From Nemertoderma westbladi (lineage: Eukaryota; Xenacoelomorpha; Nemertodermatida; Nemertodermatidae), in assembly GCA_032718475.1 (NCBI GenBank), contig JAUCBJ010006239.1:37799-101798 (forward strand): DNA of 64,000 bases, given 5' to 3'. This document shows positions 47,301 through 56,679 of this stretch, in pieces (position 1 is the first letter of the stretch; every line of letters begins with the position of its first letter). Under the pieces are notes generated by a model. That model was not told the DNA's origin. It made no database searches and saw nothing but the letters and a program-made list of their open reading frames with translations. A program made the position numbers and the translations under genes.

Positions 47301-47747
47301 TAGCGACGGCTCGCTATCCGTCCTCGCTCTCCGGTTGCTCCTAGCAACGACTCTTCTATTATCTTCCTTTCTTCTCTCTTCGACCTCTCGGTTAAACTCT
47401 GCTAATCTTCTTCTATCTTCGACCTCTCTATTATACTCTACTAATCTTCTCCTATCCTCGACCTCTCTATTAAACTCTACTAATCTTCTCTCTTCTGACT
47501 GGGCTCGACGTTCCGTCGCCCGCCCTCTCGCGACGTCAACCTGTATCTCTCTGCTCGATCGCACGCCGCTGGGGATACTCGCAATCCCCCTATTACTCTC
47601 CATCGCCGGGTGTTGCGGTTTACCTAATTCGGCCCGCGCATTATCCGCCGACGCCCGTGGGACACTCTCTGCCCCCCCCTCTCTCGCTACTAATCTCTCG
47701 TGGTGGGGCGCCCGTAGTCCCCCCCCACCCGCCACTTCTAACTTCAT
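44334..47747 (-). CDS. gag: BEL gag-protease with C-terminal transmembrane segment (ORF2)
   Basis: 1137 aa. A basic/acidic N-terminal half (repeats of EFNREVEDRRR) leads to the gag core (about 415-560: PFKFDGSRPEEYLQF, TTAWRALDREYGHP), a zinc knuckle (about 727-740: GLCHRCVVEGHRSGEC) and an aspartic protease with DSG at about 795 (LVDSGAAFTLVE). Instead of RT, the protein then runs through a Cys-Pro-Glu-rich segment (CPEECRKECLEECPEE) and a strong hydrophobic helix (about 1048-1066: GLLFYLLFCLFFHFLFILP), and ends after about 65 more residues. It overlaps ORF1 by 107 bp in the +1 phase, so the first residues listed may not be the true start; it is probably made by frameshifting. Confidence 0.85.
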   Translation of the reverse strand: MKLEVAGGGGLRAPHHERLVAREGGAESVPRASADNARAELGKPQHPAMESNRGIASIPSGVRSSREIQVDVARGRATERRAQSEERRLVEFNREVEDRRRLVEYNREVEDRRRLAEFNREVEERRKEDNRRVVARSNRRARTDSEPSLVEMELGSQWGRTSGDCRRPGETHHTLREGYRMYRYEEENRNGDRREASRRDIAADREYGSRGEIRDSRRINFDSEGHMQTAGHTVGLTAHTIIGHAGRDRVGDRVARTTGLNPEVAEYIPVGRQEVNRPISVPVQQHDYNFQGHNIYPGEGGIIADRCMGPNILTSTPVPNIPVGGGQGDIPPSQYQQYTPIGARTSNPLDENRSCDTEIWRGPLPPMIYPTQQAKSTDRTDGPYPTGETIQHPSNPLEAQAMGMATLIDALKTRIELPPVEPFKFDGSRPEEYLQFRRMYSNEILSKNLTQAECLKYLQVYTGGPAYDIVRQYQGIEGGFTTAWRALDREYGHPAKIIRQTLRGITSDGLQDNPVSIRTFANKVEKALIVLKTLDAPYELNASNNITTIAQALPIWLRRKWRKIAFSTREKKGAEPGLEEMSSFLNYEAELITDPVYSEDSLGTSHKPEHNPTDPFSRVGQSLPHAATQGTASPQLAGSRATPWQGQKENNTINKHNPNIPSRPSTDNQNTKSVHINLRAIREGLYRERYNPGFECQLHRDGTHKTMSCKHWQALPKQDRIAYTDANGLCHRCVVEGHRSGECRETAVRESETGGQTMATSTPEEEKKRKVLLGVVPVKISGEGGRSVTTLMLVDSGAAFTLVENWVAEEIGLKTRPNRMAVTTVSSKDEVLETRTGRCRIAAIAPGCGYGATIDPIHVIESININAGRPTNIEVEQYRFLDGIDFSIPKVDVRKVSIIVGMDCPTAHERTKTVFGEDRQRDPTAILTPFGWMLSGPVKTNIPCSVTETSGCMIPGTEDAEEVEEKQEIVEPDREVTVRKWAEESRFPNKHRYGDGAERTARCPEDNTPGECPEECRKECLEECPEETQVQFGGIPTRGKSRRKAGWKGIGLLFYLLFCLFFHFLFILPAGDNKEGGGILMPGDELVKKTVERPNLRVVKEGEPIPGEMELAKRVRRILQDLQEQQWESACWKNRPS

Positions 47748-49410
47748 TATCTCTCACTACACTTCTGCGTCCCTCTTGTGGGGCATTCTCTGCCCCCCCT
47801 CTCTCGCCACTAATCTTCCGTGGTGGGGCGCCCGTAGCCCCCCCCCACCCGCCACATCTAACTTCAATATCTCTTACTTCGTCTCTACACCCCTCTCTAG
47901 TCGACACACTATCTCTACTACGGCTGGGTCTATTCACCCCCGCCTCTCTCTCTACTACTGCGAGGCCTACCAGGCCCACCCCGGGTTGGCTCAACCCCGC
48001 TACCTCCTGCCTACCAACTACGTGGCCTACCAGGCCGCCGTCGGGTTGGCGCAACCCCGCCACTTCTTGTCTACTAACTACGTGGCCTACCAGGCCGCCG
48101 TCTGCCGGGCTATACACGTCTGTCGCGTTCACATTAATAGCACCATTCCCAATATTATTTGTTAAATCAATTAAATTATTAGAATTTGAAACGGAATTAT
48201 TTAAATTATTTAAATTAGAGTTGTTATTATTTTCAAAATTTAAATTGCTATTCGAATTATTTGAATTATTTTGATTATTCTGAATATTTGAATTAATATT
48301 ATTATTTGAATTTAAACTTAAATTACTACTACCGGGTAAAATATTTCCTGTAATAAAGGGATTAGGGTTATTTACTACGGTACTATTAATACCAATATTT
48401 CCTAACGCACTACTACTACCCCCCTCGCCCGTACGGCTACTGTACGTGTACCGCACGCTCTGTTCTCTCGCCTCACGCTCTTCGCGTTCACTCTCTTGCT
48501 CTTTCCTTCTCCCCATTATCCACTCTAATTTCTCTCTAGTTCTTAATTCATACGCTGCCAGATTTATCTCCTGCACCCTTCTTTCTTTTGCGGAGGATGT
48601 AGCAGACTTATAGGTTGCGACGGACTCCCGCCGCCCCTCCGTCCTACTAACTTTCCCCCGCTCTCCGGGGTTCTCGCTGACCAACGAGACCGAATCCTCG
48701 GAGCTAACCTCGGATTCGCCCTCGTGCGGTCCCGCCCAACCCACTAACTTAACTTCCCTGGCATCGACTAAGTATGGCCCTATGTACACTACACCAGGCC
48801 CCATACCCCTACGTTCCCATAGCCCAAACAGTTCGATGGCAACCCCTCTCGCTCTCTCGCTGGCTAGTTCTCCCTGGCCAGAACGCACTAGGTAATCAAA
48901 GTATCTGTTCGACTCACCTAGTCGTCTCCTCAACTTCACCTGGTCTATCTCAACCCCTCCTCTAGCTTCCTTCAGTTGTTCCCGGGTCGCGGCGTAGGCT
49001 CGTCGAAGTCGATCAGAAACCCCGACATCCTCGTCGCCGACCTCCCCTCCATCTCTCCGGGTCCGACGTCGTACCGGCGGCCCCACCGTCGCCGTTCCGG
49101 TGGGCCGTCCGTCGCCCTCGGTCTGTGGCTGACCGGCGACATCGGTACGTCGACCCTCGCTCCGCGTCGACTCGTCTTTCTCCTCTCCCGTCTCACTCTC
49201 TCCTCTACTCGACTCGCTCTCTCCTCGTAGACGACCCCCCACATCTTGGTTCGCCGGGTTGCTCGTTATCGACGTGGCCTCAACGTGCGTCGACGTGGTC
49301 GGCGTAGCATCGACCGGCGTCGTGGGTCCGTATCGTCTCGCCGTGGCCTCGCGGATCGTTAGATCGTCGTCCGGGGTCCGCGGCGGTGTCGTTCCTCTCT
49401 CTCGACTCAT
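47641..49410 (-). CDS. BEL gag N-terminal ORF1, low complexity
   Basis: 589 aa starting MSRERGTTPPRTPDDD, about 95 bp after the 5' LTR. Regions: an acidic/basic disordered N-terminus; a compact region (about 135-220: LRRAYAATREQLKEARGG ... AIELFGLWERRG); a coiled-coil stretch; an Asn-rich tract (about 350-420) with long Asn/Ser runs; then tandem repeats of about 20 aa (GLVGHVVSRQEVAG and variants) and two copies of a Gly/Trp segment (RSGGWGGTTGAPPRE). The latter are encoded by a duplicated block of about 120 bp. It overlaps ORF2 in another phase near a C8 tract (47719-47726). Confidence 0.75.
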   Translation of the reverse strand: MSRERGTTPPRTPDDDLTIREATARRYGPTTPVDATPTTSTHVEATSITSNPANQDVGGRLRGESESSRGESETGEEKDESTRSEGRRTDVAGQPQTEGDGRPTGTATVGPPVRRRTRRDGGEVGDEDVGVSDRLRRAYAATREQLKEARGGVEIDQVKLRRRLGESNRYFDYLVRSGQGELASERARGVAIELFGLWERRGMGPGVVYIGPYLVDAREVKLVGWAGPHEGESEVSSEDSVSLVSENPGERGKVSRTEGRRESVATYKSATSSAKERRVQEINLAAYELRTREKLEWIMGRRKEQESEREEREAREQSVRYTYSSRTGEGGSSSALGNIGINSTVVNNPNPFITGNILPGSSNLSLNSNNNINSNIQNNQNNSNNSNSNLNFENNNNSNLNNLNNSVSNSNNLIDLTNNIGNGAINVNATDVYSPADGGLVGHVVSRQEVAGLRQPDGGLVGHVVGRQEVAGLSQPGVGLVGLAVVEREAGVNRPSRSRDSVSTREGCRDEVRDIEVRCGGWGGATGAPPRKISGERGGAENAPQEGRRSVVRDNEVRSGGWGGTTGAPPREISSERGGGRECPTGVGG

Positions 49411-49505
49411 CTTCGTCTTTAGTAGCCGTCAGTCACAGCTCGGCAGGCCTAGTGTTAAGACTGTGACGGGCAGTTACAGTTCAGGCAATTCTCAGATGTT
49501 AAGAC

Positions 49506-50065
49506 TGTGACGGGATCCGAGAGGATCCCGGTTTATCCGGTGTGTTTCGTACGCGTCTCCGCCCCGCCGTGTGAATGGAAAAGGTAATAATTGTTCTAGT
49601 GTCGTTGTCGAACTCTGATAACGTTGAGATAATAAATGATGAGTGATACAGATAGCACAGTAGATAAAGCTAATATACCGGTAATATGGTGACGGTGGCG
49701 ACGACGGTCTTAACAGTCACCGTACTGCCTTACTGTACTGGGATAGCTGACTGAGTAAACTGACTATAATGATTACCGTACAGGTAATATATATTGCACG
49801 GGTTTGGCCGTTACAGTACTTAGTCGATGCTGTCCCCCCATTGGCTAATACCCCTGTTGGCACCCTTTGCCCCCCTCTGAAGTGCTTCCCTTCGCCCTTG
49901 CTGTTCTCTCTTGGTTAGGGGTTTGGCCCCTGACCCCTATTATGTGCTTCCTTCCCACTCTTATTGGGATGGCACGAGTTGGTTAATTACCCAATCTCGT
50001 GGCTCCCAATATTGCTTATCGGCTAATAACTTTATGGGGTGTTGGCGGGATTGAATAAGCTAACA
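49506..50065 (-). repeat. 5' LTR of young non-autonomous BEL element
   Basis: 560 bp. The first 9 bp plus the adjoining 9 internal bp (TGTTAAGACTGTGACGGG, 49497-49514) are repeated 44 bp further inside (49453-49470). No TGG-type primer binding site is visible beside it. Confidence 0.93.
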
Positions 50066-50070
50066 ATTAA

Positions 50071-50639
50071 CGAAATTGTGATAAGGGGGGGGGGGTGGTG
50101 GTGGTGCTGCCGGGTAGTGGCCTACGTAGTATTCTTCACGTGGGGAAAACTGCGAAGTGAAATATAACAGCAGAAAGTTTGGTGTACTTTACATGGGCCC
50201 ACTTGCTGGTCTATCTTCTGACGTTAGTTTTTGAATTGGGAAACTACTTGTTTGGGGTATGAATTCGGATATGATTGATGAAAAAATAATGTTACAAACG
50301 TTTAAATAGACTAACGCGAAATGATATATCTCAAATCTATATAAAGTGTCCATATAGGGTAACTTTGTATCAACATTAAATAGCCAGTATTATACAGTAT
50401 GTAGTTCCAGGCACACAGGCATACCGAGATATCAAACTTTATTTGATATGGCCATAGTGGCGAATTTCGACGGAATTGGTCTCAAAGGTCACTGTTTCCA
50501 TACAGTGAAAACACATAAATCAGGGAAATAAGTATTCTTATAGCTGGAAAAATGTCCCTTTTGGTATAGAGTAAAAAGCGATGAGATAACGCTGTTAATT
50601 ATTCATCATTGATCATTAATTATTCATCATCACGTTATT
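50071..50639. other. Non-coding flank
   Basis: No gene is seen. A G run lies at 50085-50095. The word GTATTCTTCACG at about 50128 resembles the dispersed repeat at 50.7 kb. Confidence 0.5.
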
Positions 50640-50880
50640 CTAACCAAAATAATAAACTAAAGTCAGTAGAACATGTTACAGTTTTATTTTTTCGAGTAAT
50701 CAGCTGTTTTTTGCCGTGTGAAGAATACCAGGTTTTTACTTTCGGTCGAAATTTTATTGGAGTTTTATATATGAAGAATATAACCTCTACAGATACTAAA
50801 TCGTTTATTGTTTTGGTTAGATTCAGCCCTTCTGTAACCTGCATTTTTAGTGAAAACCTGTATTCTTCACATTGCATTGG
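50640..50880 (+). repeat. Dispersed repeat; uninterrupted version of the BEL target site
   Basis: Inverted match to 19677-19905. Near 50722 its reverse complement reads across CTGGTATTCTTCACA without a break, exactly where the element at 19906-36243 is inserted in the other copy. Confidence 0.75.
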
Positions 50881-51571
50881 GCTTAACTGCAAAGTACAGC
50901 CACTAGGATCGGCATGCTGCATTGCAGCTGCATTTTTAAGAATGCTGTGCCGGCTTATCGACAAAATTGCACCGCCACAACTCCCTTTCACCCATGACAT
51001 TCGCTAGATCATCCGCATCTTCAAGGCCAGTGTCCTTTAAGATGCGTCTCAAGAAAGTCATGGGCTGTCCACCATGCTTATTCACTCCATGAGGCTGCCA
51101 AAGTACAAGATTATGCAATGGTTGGTCCTCACGGCGAAAGCAATGTCCTGCAAAGCGGAGGCGATTTTGTTCTAGTGTCAAGCTTGGGGGAACCAATGAG
51201 ACACCTCCAATGTTATATAGTGTCTGGTTGGAGATGTGTGACACCCGGCGTAGCATTCTTGTGAATGTGCCATCCAGAGATTTAGTGTCCTCAGCTGTTA
51301 GAGCCCAGCTCTATCCCACCCCTGCTCTAAATAATCGGACCTTAAGTTTCCGATTAATTCTCGGTGACTTCCAAATCCTGGAAAGCATATTCAAGGCTGC
51401 CCATGCCTTTCCCTTACGTATTCGAAGGTCCTCACCTGACTTCCGGATCCATGATCCCAGGTAACAGAAGTCGTCCACATGCTCAAGCATACCATCTTTT
51501 GAGCTTATGCTCATCCGAAGAACATGCAAAGTACACCAAAGTACCTGGAGTGGGATTAATTTTGATTGCAT
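50881..51571 (-). pseudogene. LINE 3' fragment (RT C-terminal region)
   Basis: Open frames 51311-51571 (DDFCYLGSWIRKSGEDLRIR) and 50936-51256 (RLRFAGHCFRREDQPLHN) match the C-terminal part of the plus-strand LINE at 54.7-55.9 kb. The shared 3' sequence ends at GCATGCCGATCCTAG in both copies. The RT catalytic core is missing (5' truncated). A frameshift separates the two frames. Confidence 0.8.
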
Positions 51572-52504
51572 CGTAAGTCCCCCTAGCTAGCCGTCATGGT
51601 TAGAAACGCTATGACAAAATTTCAATTCCTTAGACTAAATTATATATCACAAACCTACATAAAGTGTCCATATAGGGTAATTTATTAATCAACACTAAAT
51701 GGCCAGTGTACAGTAGTTCCAGGCATACTGAGAAACCAAATTTACATTGATCTGGCGAATTTCCACATGATATTGACTACGCATTTATGGCTTTTAACAA
51801 TGAACTAAACAAATTAAATAACCTCCCATCATTTTCAATATTTCATCTAAATTGTCGAAGAGAATTCGATATGTCGAATTAGATAATACCATTTTCTATG
51901 TTCAAAAATAACTTTGTCAAAATTGAATGTAATTCAACGAGATTTTTCATGCTTGCTAAACAGATAACTAGTAAAACAACGTTTTAGCAATTTTATATAT
52001 ATCTGTACCGTGAGAGCATTTTTTATGAAAAGGGCCCCGTACAATTGTAAAATATAGTGCTGCTCGGAGGCTTTACAAAAATCAGACTAGCTCTTACGTT
52101 TTGGGTAATAACTTGAGTTTGAAAAAAGATATGAGAAAACTGCTTGCAGATTTGCAATCTCCATTAAATTTGGTTTAAACATAAAAAAACTTCCAATGTC
52201 CAAAAACTTCCTTGTCAATTTCCAAAATAGGGGGGTGCTACTATTTTTGAGAAACCACCTGTGTTGATACAATTTTTAGCACTGAATTCATGAAGTACGA
52301 TAAATTTTGACCTAAAATAAGTATAAATTCAAAGCTACATCTTATTTTTCGAAATTTGTGGTTACGTTGACCTTTTCATGGAATGAGCCAGCAACTGGAT
52401 GTTCTACACACACATCCTTCCCATCCTATGTACCAGCACCGAGCCAACTTGGATGTTAACCAATAAATGAGCAGTATTTAATGAGAATTAATTTTTTATG
52501 CCGT
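51572..52504. other. AT-rich non-coding
   Basis: No gene is seen. Near 51650-51720 and 50330-50400 similar words occur (AAAGTGTCCATATAGGGTAA), so this is a second dispersed repeat flanking the LINE fragment. Confidence 0.5.
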
Positions 52505-52930
52505 TTTAATACTTTAGATCAATTAAAGACACAATTATTAAAGCAAATCACTTGAACTAATTAAAAACTATAATGGAATGGGGTATAGGGATTACATCTG
52601 TATACTTTTTAAGTATAATTATTTAAATCTTATACTGTAAAATAATTAATTTCCTTTAAAAGGCAGGTTCAAAATGCTGTTTTTACCGTAATCAATTTAA
52701 TTAACTAATTAAATGCTATTATCTTAGCTTCTCGAAGGCCACACGGAAATTCAACTTGGAAAATTTCTAAACTTTTGCCAAACAACATGTGTACCAAGTT
52801 TGGATAGATTGGCCGAGTTGTTAACGTTTAAAATTGAACACTGCAAAAAAAGCGACAGATCAACAGAACGACAGGTTGATTAATGGCAACCCTACGCTAA
52901 GGCTCACTCACTTCGTGGCTCGCCCCACAG
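52505..52930. repeat. Dispersed repeat, copy 1
   Basis: Direct match to 56230-56640 (shared words: GAAGGCCACACG, CCAAACAACATGTGTACC, TTGGCCGAGTT, GGCTCAC). A shorter relative of its end lies at 52985-53020. About 430 bp, non-coding. Confidence 0.75.
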
Positions 52931-53752
52931 ATCTACAGAACAACAGATCAACAGACACACCGATTGAGTTAGTGGTACATGTATGCTAAGCTCGCTTACT
53001 TTCGTCGCTCGCCCCACAACTACACTGCGGGCTGCTAAAAATCCTACTACACTAATCAATTCCAAATAAACTATAATAACATTAAAAAAACAACATCGAA
53101 ACGTACCATGGCATTATTTAGTTGTTCGTTAATATTGCTTTTCTTGAATAAACAACATTAAAAAAACCTGGTTAATCAGGCATAAAACTTTACACAACAT
53201 ATCATTACTTAGAGCTGAAATTATAAAATGAATATTTAAAAAAATACAAATTTTTATAATTTTGCTGCACCCAGTTTTGGTGCCCTCACGAAAAGTACAT
53301 GTTGAAATACTTACTTATATCAACTCAATTTCATAACCATTGAATTCGCCACCACAATTATAAACGTAAGACTTGAACATCGGGTACATATTTTCACATT
53401 ATCCCTAATTAAATGTTTGCTTTGCACAAAACCACTATTTGACATATTTGAGTCACTTCCAAAAAAAATCGAATTTTTTTCGAGAATGTCTTAAAATATA
53501 CCACTAGATATATTGTTTCCAAATTTCAGTGAAATTCATTAAAAAATTGCCAAGAAATCATGTCTGAAACGAATCCCCCCCCCCCCCCCCCCCAGCCTGT
53601 TGGAAGATCTAAGAGGCCCAGGGTAGATAGGGTTAATGAAATTTATTACTGAATAGATTTCTATAGGTTAATATGTAGATCAACATAATTTAATACTATT
53701 AATTAACCGAATACATTTATTAATTAAAGACGCTTGCAACGATCAGAAAACA
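52931..53752. other. Non-coding upstream of secreted-protein exon; run of 19 C
   Basis: No gene is seen. The C run lies at 53575-53593. The promoter of the downstream gene, if present, cannot be pinpointed. Confidence 0.5.
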
Positions 53753-54262
53753 ATGTATTTAATATTATTACTTATTCCTCTTTGCTATGCTGCTACGGAC
53801 CAATGCGATCAACATAAGATGTACAAGAACTTAAAGTCATATGTGCCGTTCTCAAAAGGAAGCTACTATCGAGATATTCTGTCTATGGTAACACCTCTAA
53901 ACAGCAGAGAATATGTCCTTGAAGACTTCGTAGAGGCTGACTCAAATATGTATTTGAAAGGTTTGGTTCTAGATTGTTCAGAAAATCTGGAGTTTGTTAA
54001 AAAAGAGGAAGGCGACTTTTTGCCAGACGTTACTAAGTTGACAAACAATTGTTACCCTAAGATGAATCACTCGCATGGATTGGAATGCGAACCGGTTGGA
54101 GCAGTGGAGTTCACCCCAAAAACGAAAAACAACTTTCTTCTAAGCCAACGAGATGATAACGATCAAAAGTTAGTAACAACAATATTAACAAATATATGTA
54201 CAACATTTGAGTGCATAAGGGCTGTATTTCAATATAGGCATGTTTATTGTAGGGGAAGTTAA
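53753..54262 (+). CDS. 5' exon of an unrecognised secreted protein
   Basis: An open frame of 169 aa beginning with a convincing signal peptide (MYLILLLIPLCYAATD), followed by a Cys-containing, mixed-charge region (DQCDQHKMYKNLKSYVPFSK ... CYPKMNHSHGLEC) and an NHS glycosylation site. The real exon probably ends before the stop. GT sites in the phase needed to join the downstream exon (56680) include those at 54169 and 54211; neither is a strong donor, and an intervening exon is possible. The following 2.4 kb holds a LINE. Family not recognised. Confidence 0.55.
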   Translation: MYLILLLIPLCYAATDQCDQHKMYKNLKSYVPFSKGSYYRDILSMVTPLNSREYVLEDFVEADSNMYLKGLVLDCSENLEFVKKEEGDFLPDVTKLTNNCYPKMNHSHGLECEPVGAVEFTPKTKNNFLLSQRDDNDQKLVTTILTNICTTFECIRAVFQYRHVYCRGS

Positions 54263-54599
54263 ATTTTTACATTTTGCGGCGAGTAAAATCTGCAAGCCAT
54301 GAGTGTAGAGGCCTACGGTTATAATTAAGTTTGATTATGGATTAGTGGGAGCAAAAGTAATGGTAACTCCCAACCACCCCTACCTTCGGGTAGCAGCTAT
54401 CGAAAATGTAGCCTTCGGTCACTTCTGGCTTTAGTCAAATACAAAGATAGTTACGGGCCAAGTTCACCAGGGTAAACATAATCGAGTTAGGGTTGGGGGG
54501 AAACGAGAGGTCAGATCTTTAGGGTGATCAAAAAGCTTTTAATGATAGTGCCAATATTTCGGCCACAACATGTAATAACGATTTCTGTATTTACATACA

Positions 54600-55896
54600 G
54601 TACTTGTGTGTAAAGTAGCACTTTAGAGTGTGATGAGGTGGTGATCCGAGTGGCTTTGTTACACGAATGAATATTAGTGAATGAGTGAAATACCTGAGTG
54701 TTTAAAGCTCATCTATCCCATCATAGTAGACATGTACCGAACAACAAGAGTCCCACAAGAAATTGAAACAAATAAGTTTGTGCCAGTTCCCAAGAAGGGC
54801 AACCTAATACTCTATGGTTCTTTTCGGGGAATCTCATTGATCTCGATTGCTGCAAAGCTATACAATAGAATTCTATTAAATCGCATCAGGGATCCCATTG
54901 AGAGACTGCTCCGTGGAAATCAGAATGGGTTCCTTAAAGGTCGTGGGACCATGGAGCCCTTTTTGGCCCTTAGAAGGATTAATTGAAGAGTTATCAAAAA
55001 AGAAAGACAGGCATCTGGCTGTTATCTTTGTTGACTTCTTCAAGGCCTTTGATTCAGTCTCTCGCTCACGTATGTTCAGCATACTTTCATTATATGGAAT
55101 TCCTGATGAAATTATTGTAGCAATCAGATCAGTATACGATGGTTCGACAACATTTGTGTCTACTGTTGACGGTGACACAGAACCACTTGGAGTGTTATGG
55201 GGCGTCCTCCAGGGAGACACACTTGCACCATTCTTGTTCATAATTGTGGTTGACTATGTTCTACGCATGTCCTTAGATCATCATAATGATGATGGGGTGA
55301 TGATAACTCCACCTACTGGCTCCAGAAGTCGAGGAAATCCTGCCAAGTACCTAACTGATCTAGACTTTGCTGATGACTTAGGAGTACTCTCAGAATCACT
55401 AGAGGGAGCCCAACGGCTCCTCAGCTCATTAGAACATGCTGCTTCTAGTGTTGGTCTTTTTATTAACTCCAGAAAGACCACAATTTTGACAGTTAACTTT
55501 GAAAGTCCTCAGCAAGTCTCTGATCGGATGAGCATAAGCTCAAAAGATAGTATGCTTGAGCATGTGGACGACTTGTGACGACTTGTGACGACTGTGGACG
55601 AGAGGTGTCTCATTGGTTCCCCCAAGCTTGACACTAGAACAAAATCGCCTCCGCTATGCAGGACATTGCTTTCGCCGTGAGGACCAACCAGTGCATAATC
55701 TTGTACTTTGGCAGCCTCATTGAGTGAATAAGCATGGTGGACAGCCCATGACTTTCTTGAGACGCATCTTAAAGGACACTGGCCTTGAAGATGCGGATGA
55801 TCTTGCAAATGTCATGGGTGATAGGGATTTGTGGCGGTGCAATTTTGTCGATAAGCATTCTTAAAAATGCAGCTGCAATGCAGCATGCCGATCCTA
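54600..55896 (+). mobile_element. LINE fragment with RT, internally deleted
   Basis: Frames 54681-54986 and 54898-55578 are one RT split by an indel near 54970. Motifs: PVPKKGNLILYGSFRGISL, AVIFVDFFKAFDS (first catalytic Asp), GVLQGDTLAPFLFIIV, and LDFADDL (the xADD active site). At about 55570 the sequence jumps to the RLRYAGHCFRRED region, missing about 265 bp that the copy at 51 kb retains; the junction carries repeated GACGACTTGT words. The 3' end reads GCATGCCGATCCTAG. The endonuclease/5' part is missing. It lies in the presumed intron of the secreted-protein gene. Clade not assigned. Confidence 0.8.
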
Positions 55897-55947
55897 GTTG
55901 TAGTAGTAGTGTTATATTTTGTACGGGCTGTCAGAAATCATAAGACA

Positions 55948-55989
55948 CGTAAATTAACAGGTTAAACTGTTAAAGATCTAAAATCGCAA
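55948..55989 (+). repeat. 42-bp fragment of the LTR-like repeat 3' end
   Basis: Aligns with 2777-2818 with about six differences (shared CAGGTTAAACTG) and ends at the same AACA. Confidence 0.6.
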
Positions 55990-56039
55990 ACAACAAACAT
56001 GCCCGTTCGATTAGTCTTTCATTTGGCGCTTAATTTCGC

Positions 56040-56225
56040 TGCTTAAAGTTTGTGCCGTGAGATTTCGCATCTAAAATTGGCGGCATTAAGCTTCTGCCCG
56101 TGAAATTTCGCGGCCGAAATTAGCGGCATAAATTTTCTGTGTGAAATTGCGCGGCATAAATTTGCCGATTAATTTTTTTGCCACGAAATTTCGTGGTTTA
56201 AATTTACGGCATAACTTTGTGACAA
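56040..56225. repeat. Diverged 42-bp tandem repeat, about 4 copies
   Basis: Units begin GCATAA or GCTTAA, contain GTGAAATTTCGCGGC variants and end in ATTNGCG. Lengths are 41-43 bp. Non-coding. Confidence 0.65.
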
Positions 56226-56229
56226 TGTT

Positions 56230-56640
56230 TAGATTTCTTAAAAACACATTGCCAATTACTTGAACTAAATTAAAAAGTATAAAAATATATTGGAATGGGA
56301 AGTCGAAGAGAAAATTCCAGCTGTATGTTTTTTATGTACAATTAATTTACATTTACAATAGAAAATACTTAGTTTCCATTAAAGGTCACGCTAAAATGGG
56401 TTTTTTTTATAGCAATTACTGCTTATCTTACATTCTTGAAGGCCACACGCAAATTCAACTTGGGAAATTAATATTGCCAAACAACATGTGTACCATGTTT
56501 GGTTAAATTTCATTAAGATTTGGCCGAGTTATTAACGTTCAAACATTTTAATATATAGATCTACAGACTTACAGGTTTACAAAGTGGTACCCCTAATCTA
56601 AGGCTCACCTTATTCCATGACTCGCCCCTTAAAAATTGGA
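56230..56640. repeat. Dispersed repeat, copy 2
   Basis: Direct counterpart of 52505-52930. It lies in the presumed intron just upstream of the exon at 56680. Confidence 0.7.
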
Positions 56641-56679
56641 AAATATTTATTGCTATTAAGTTTTTTTATATATTTTCAG

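Larger units (their letters stand above)
42554..50065 (-). mobile_element. Young non-autonomous BEL/Pao element (gag-protease only)
   Basis: Two 560-bp LTRs (42554-43113 and 49506-50065) are flanked by the 5-bp duplication ATTAA (42549-42553 and 50066-50070). On the minus strand the LTR runs TGTTAGC...CCGTCACA. About three differences between the LTRs are visible by eye, so the insertion is recent. A polypurine tract GGGGGGGAG (43114-43122, minus) abuts the 3' LTR. Coding capacity is limited to gag ORF1 (47641-49410) and gag-protease ORF2 (44334-47747). No RT, RNase H or integrase is present anywhere between the LTRs, so transposition would need enzymes in trans. Confidence 0.92.

Noticed and set aside
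47335..48274. Long plus-strand open frames opposite the BEL gag
   Set aside because: Antisense shadows of the minus-strand gag frames; the low-complexity codons create them.
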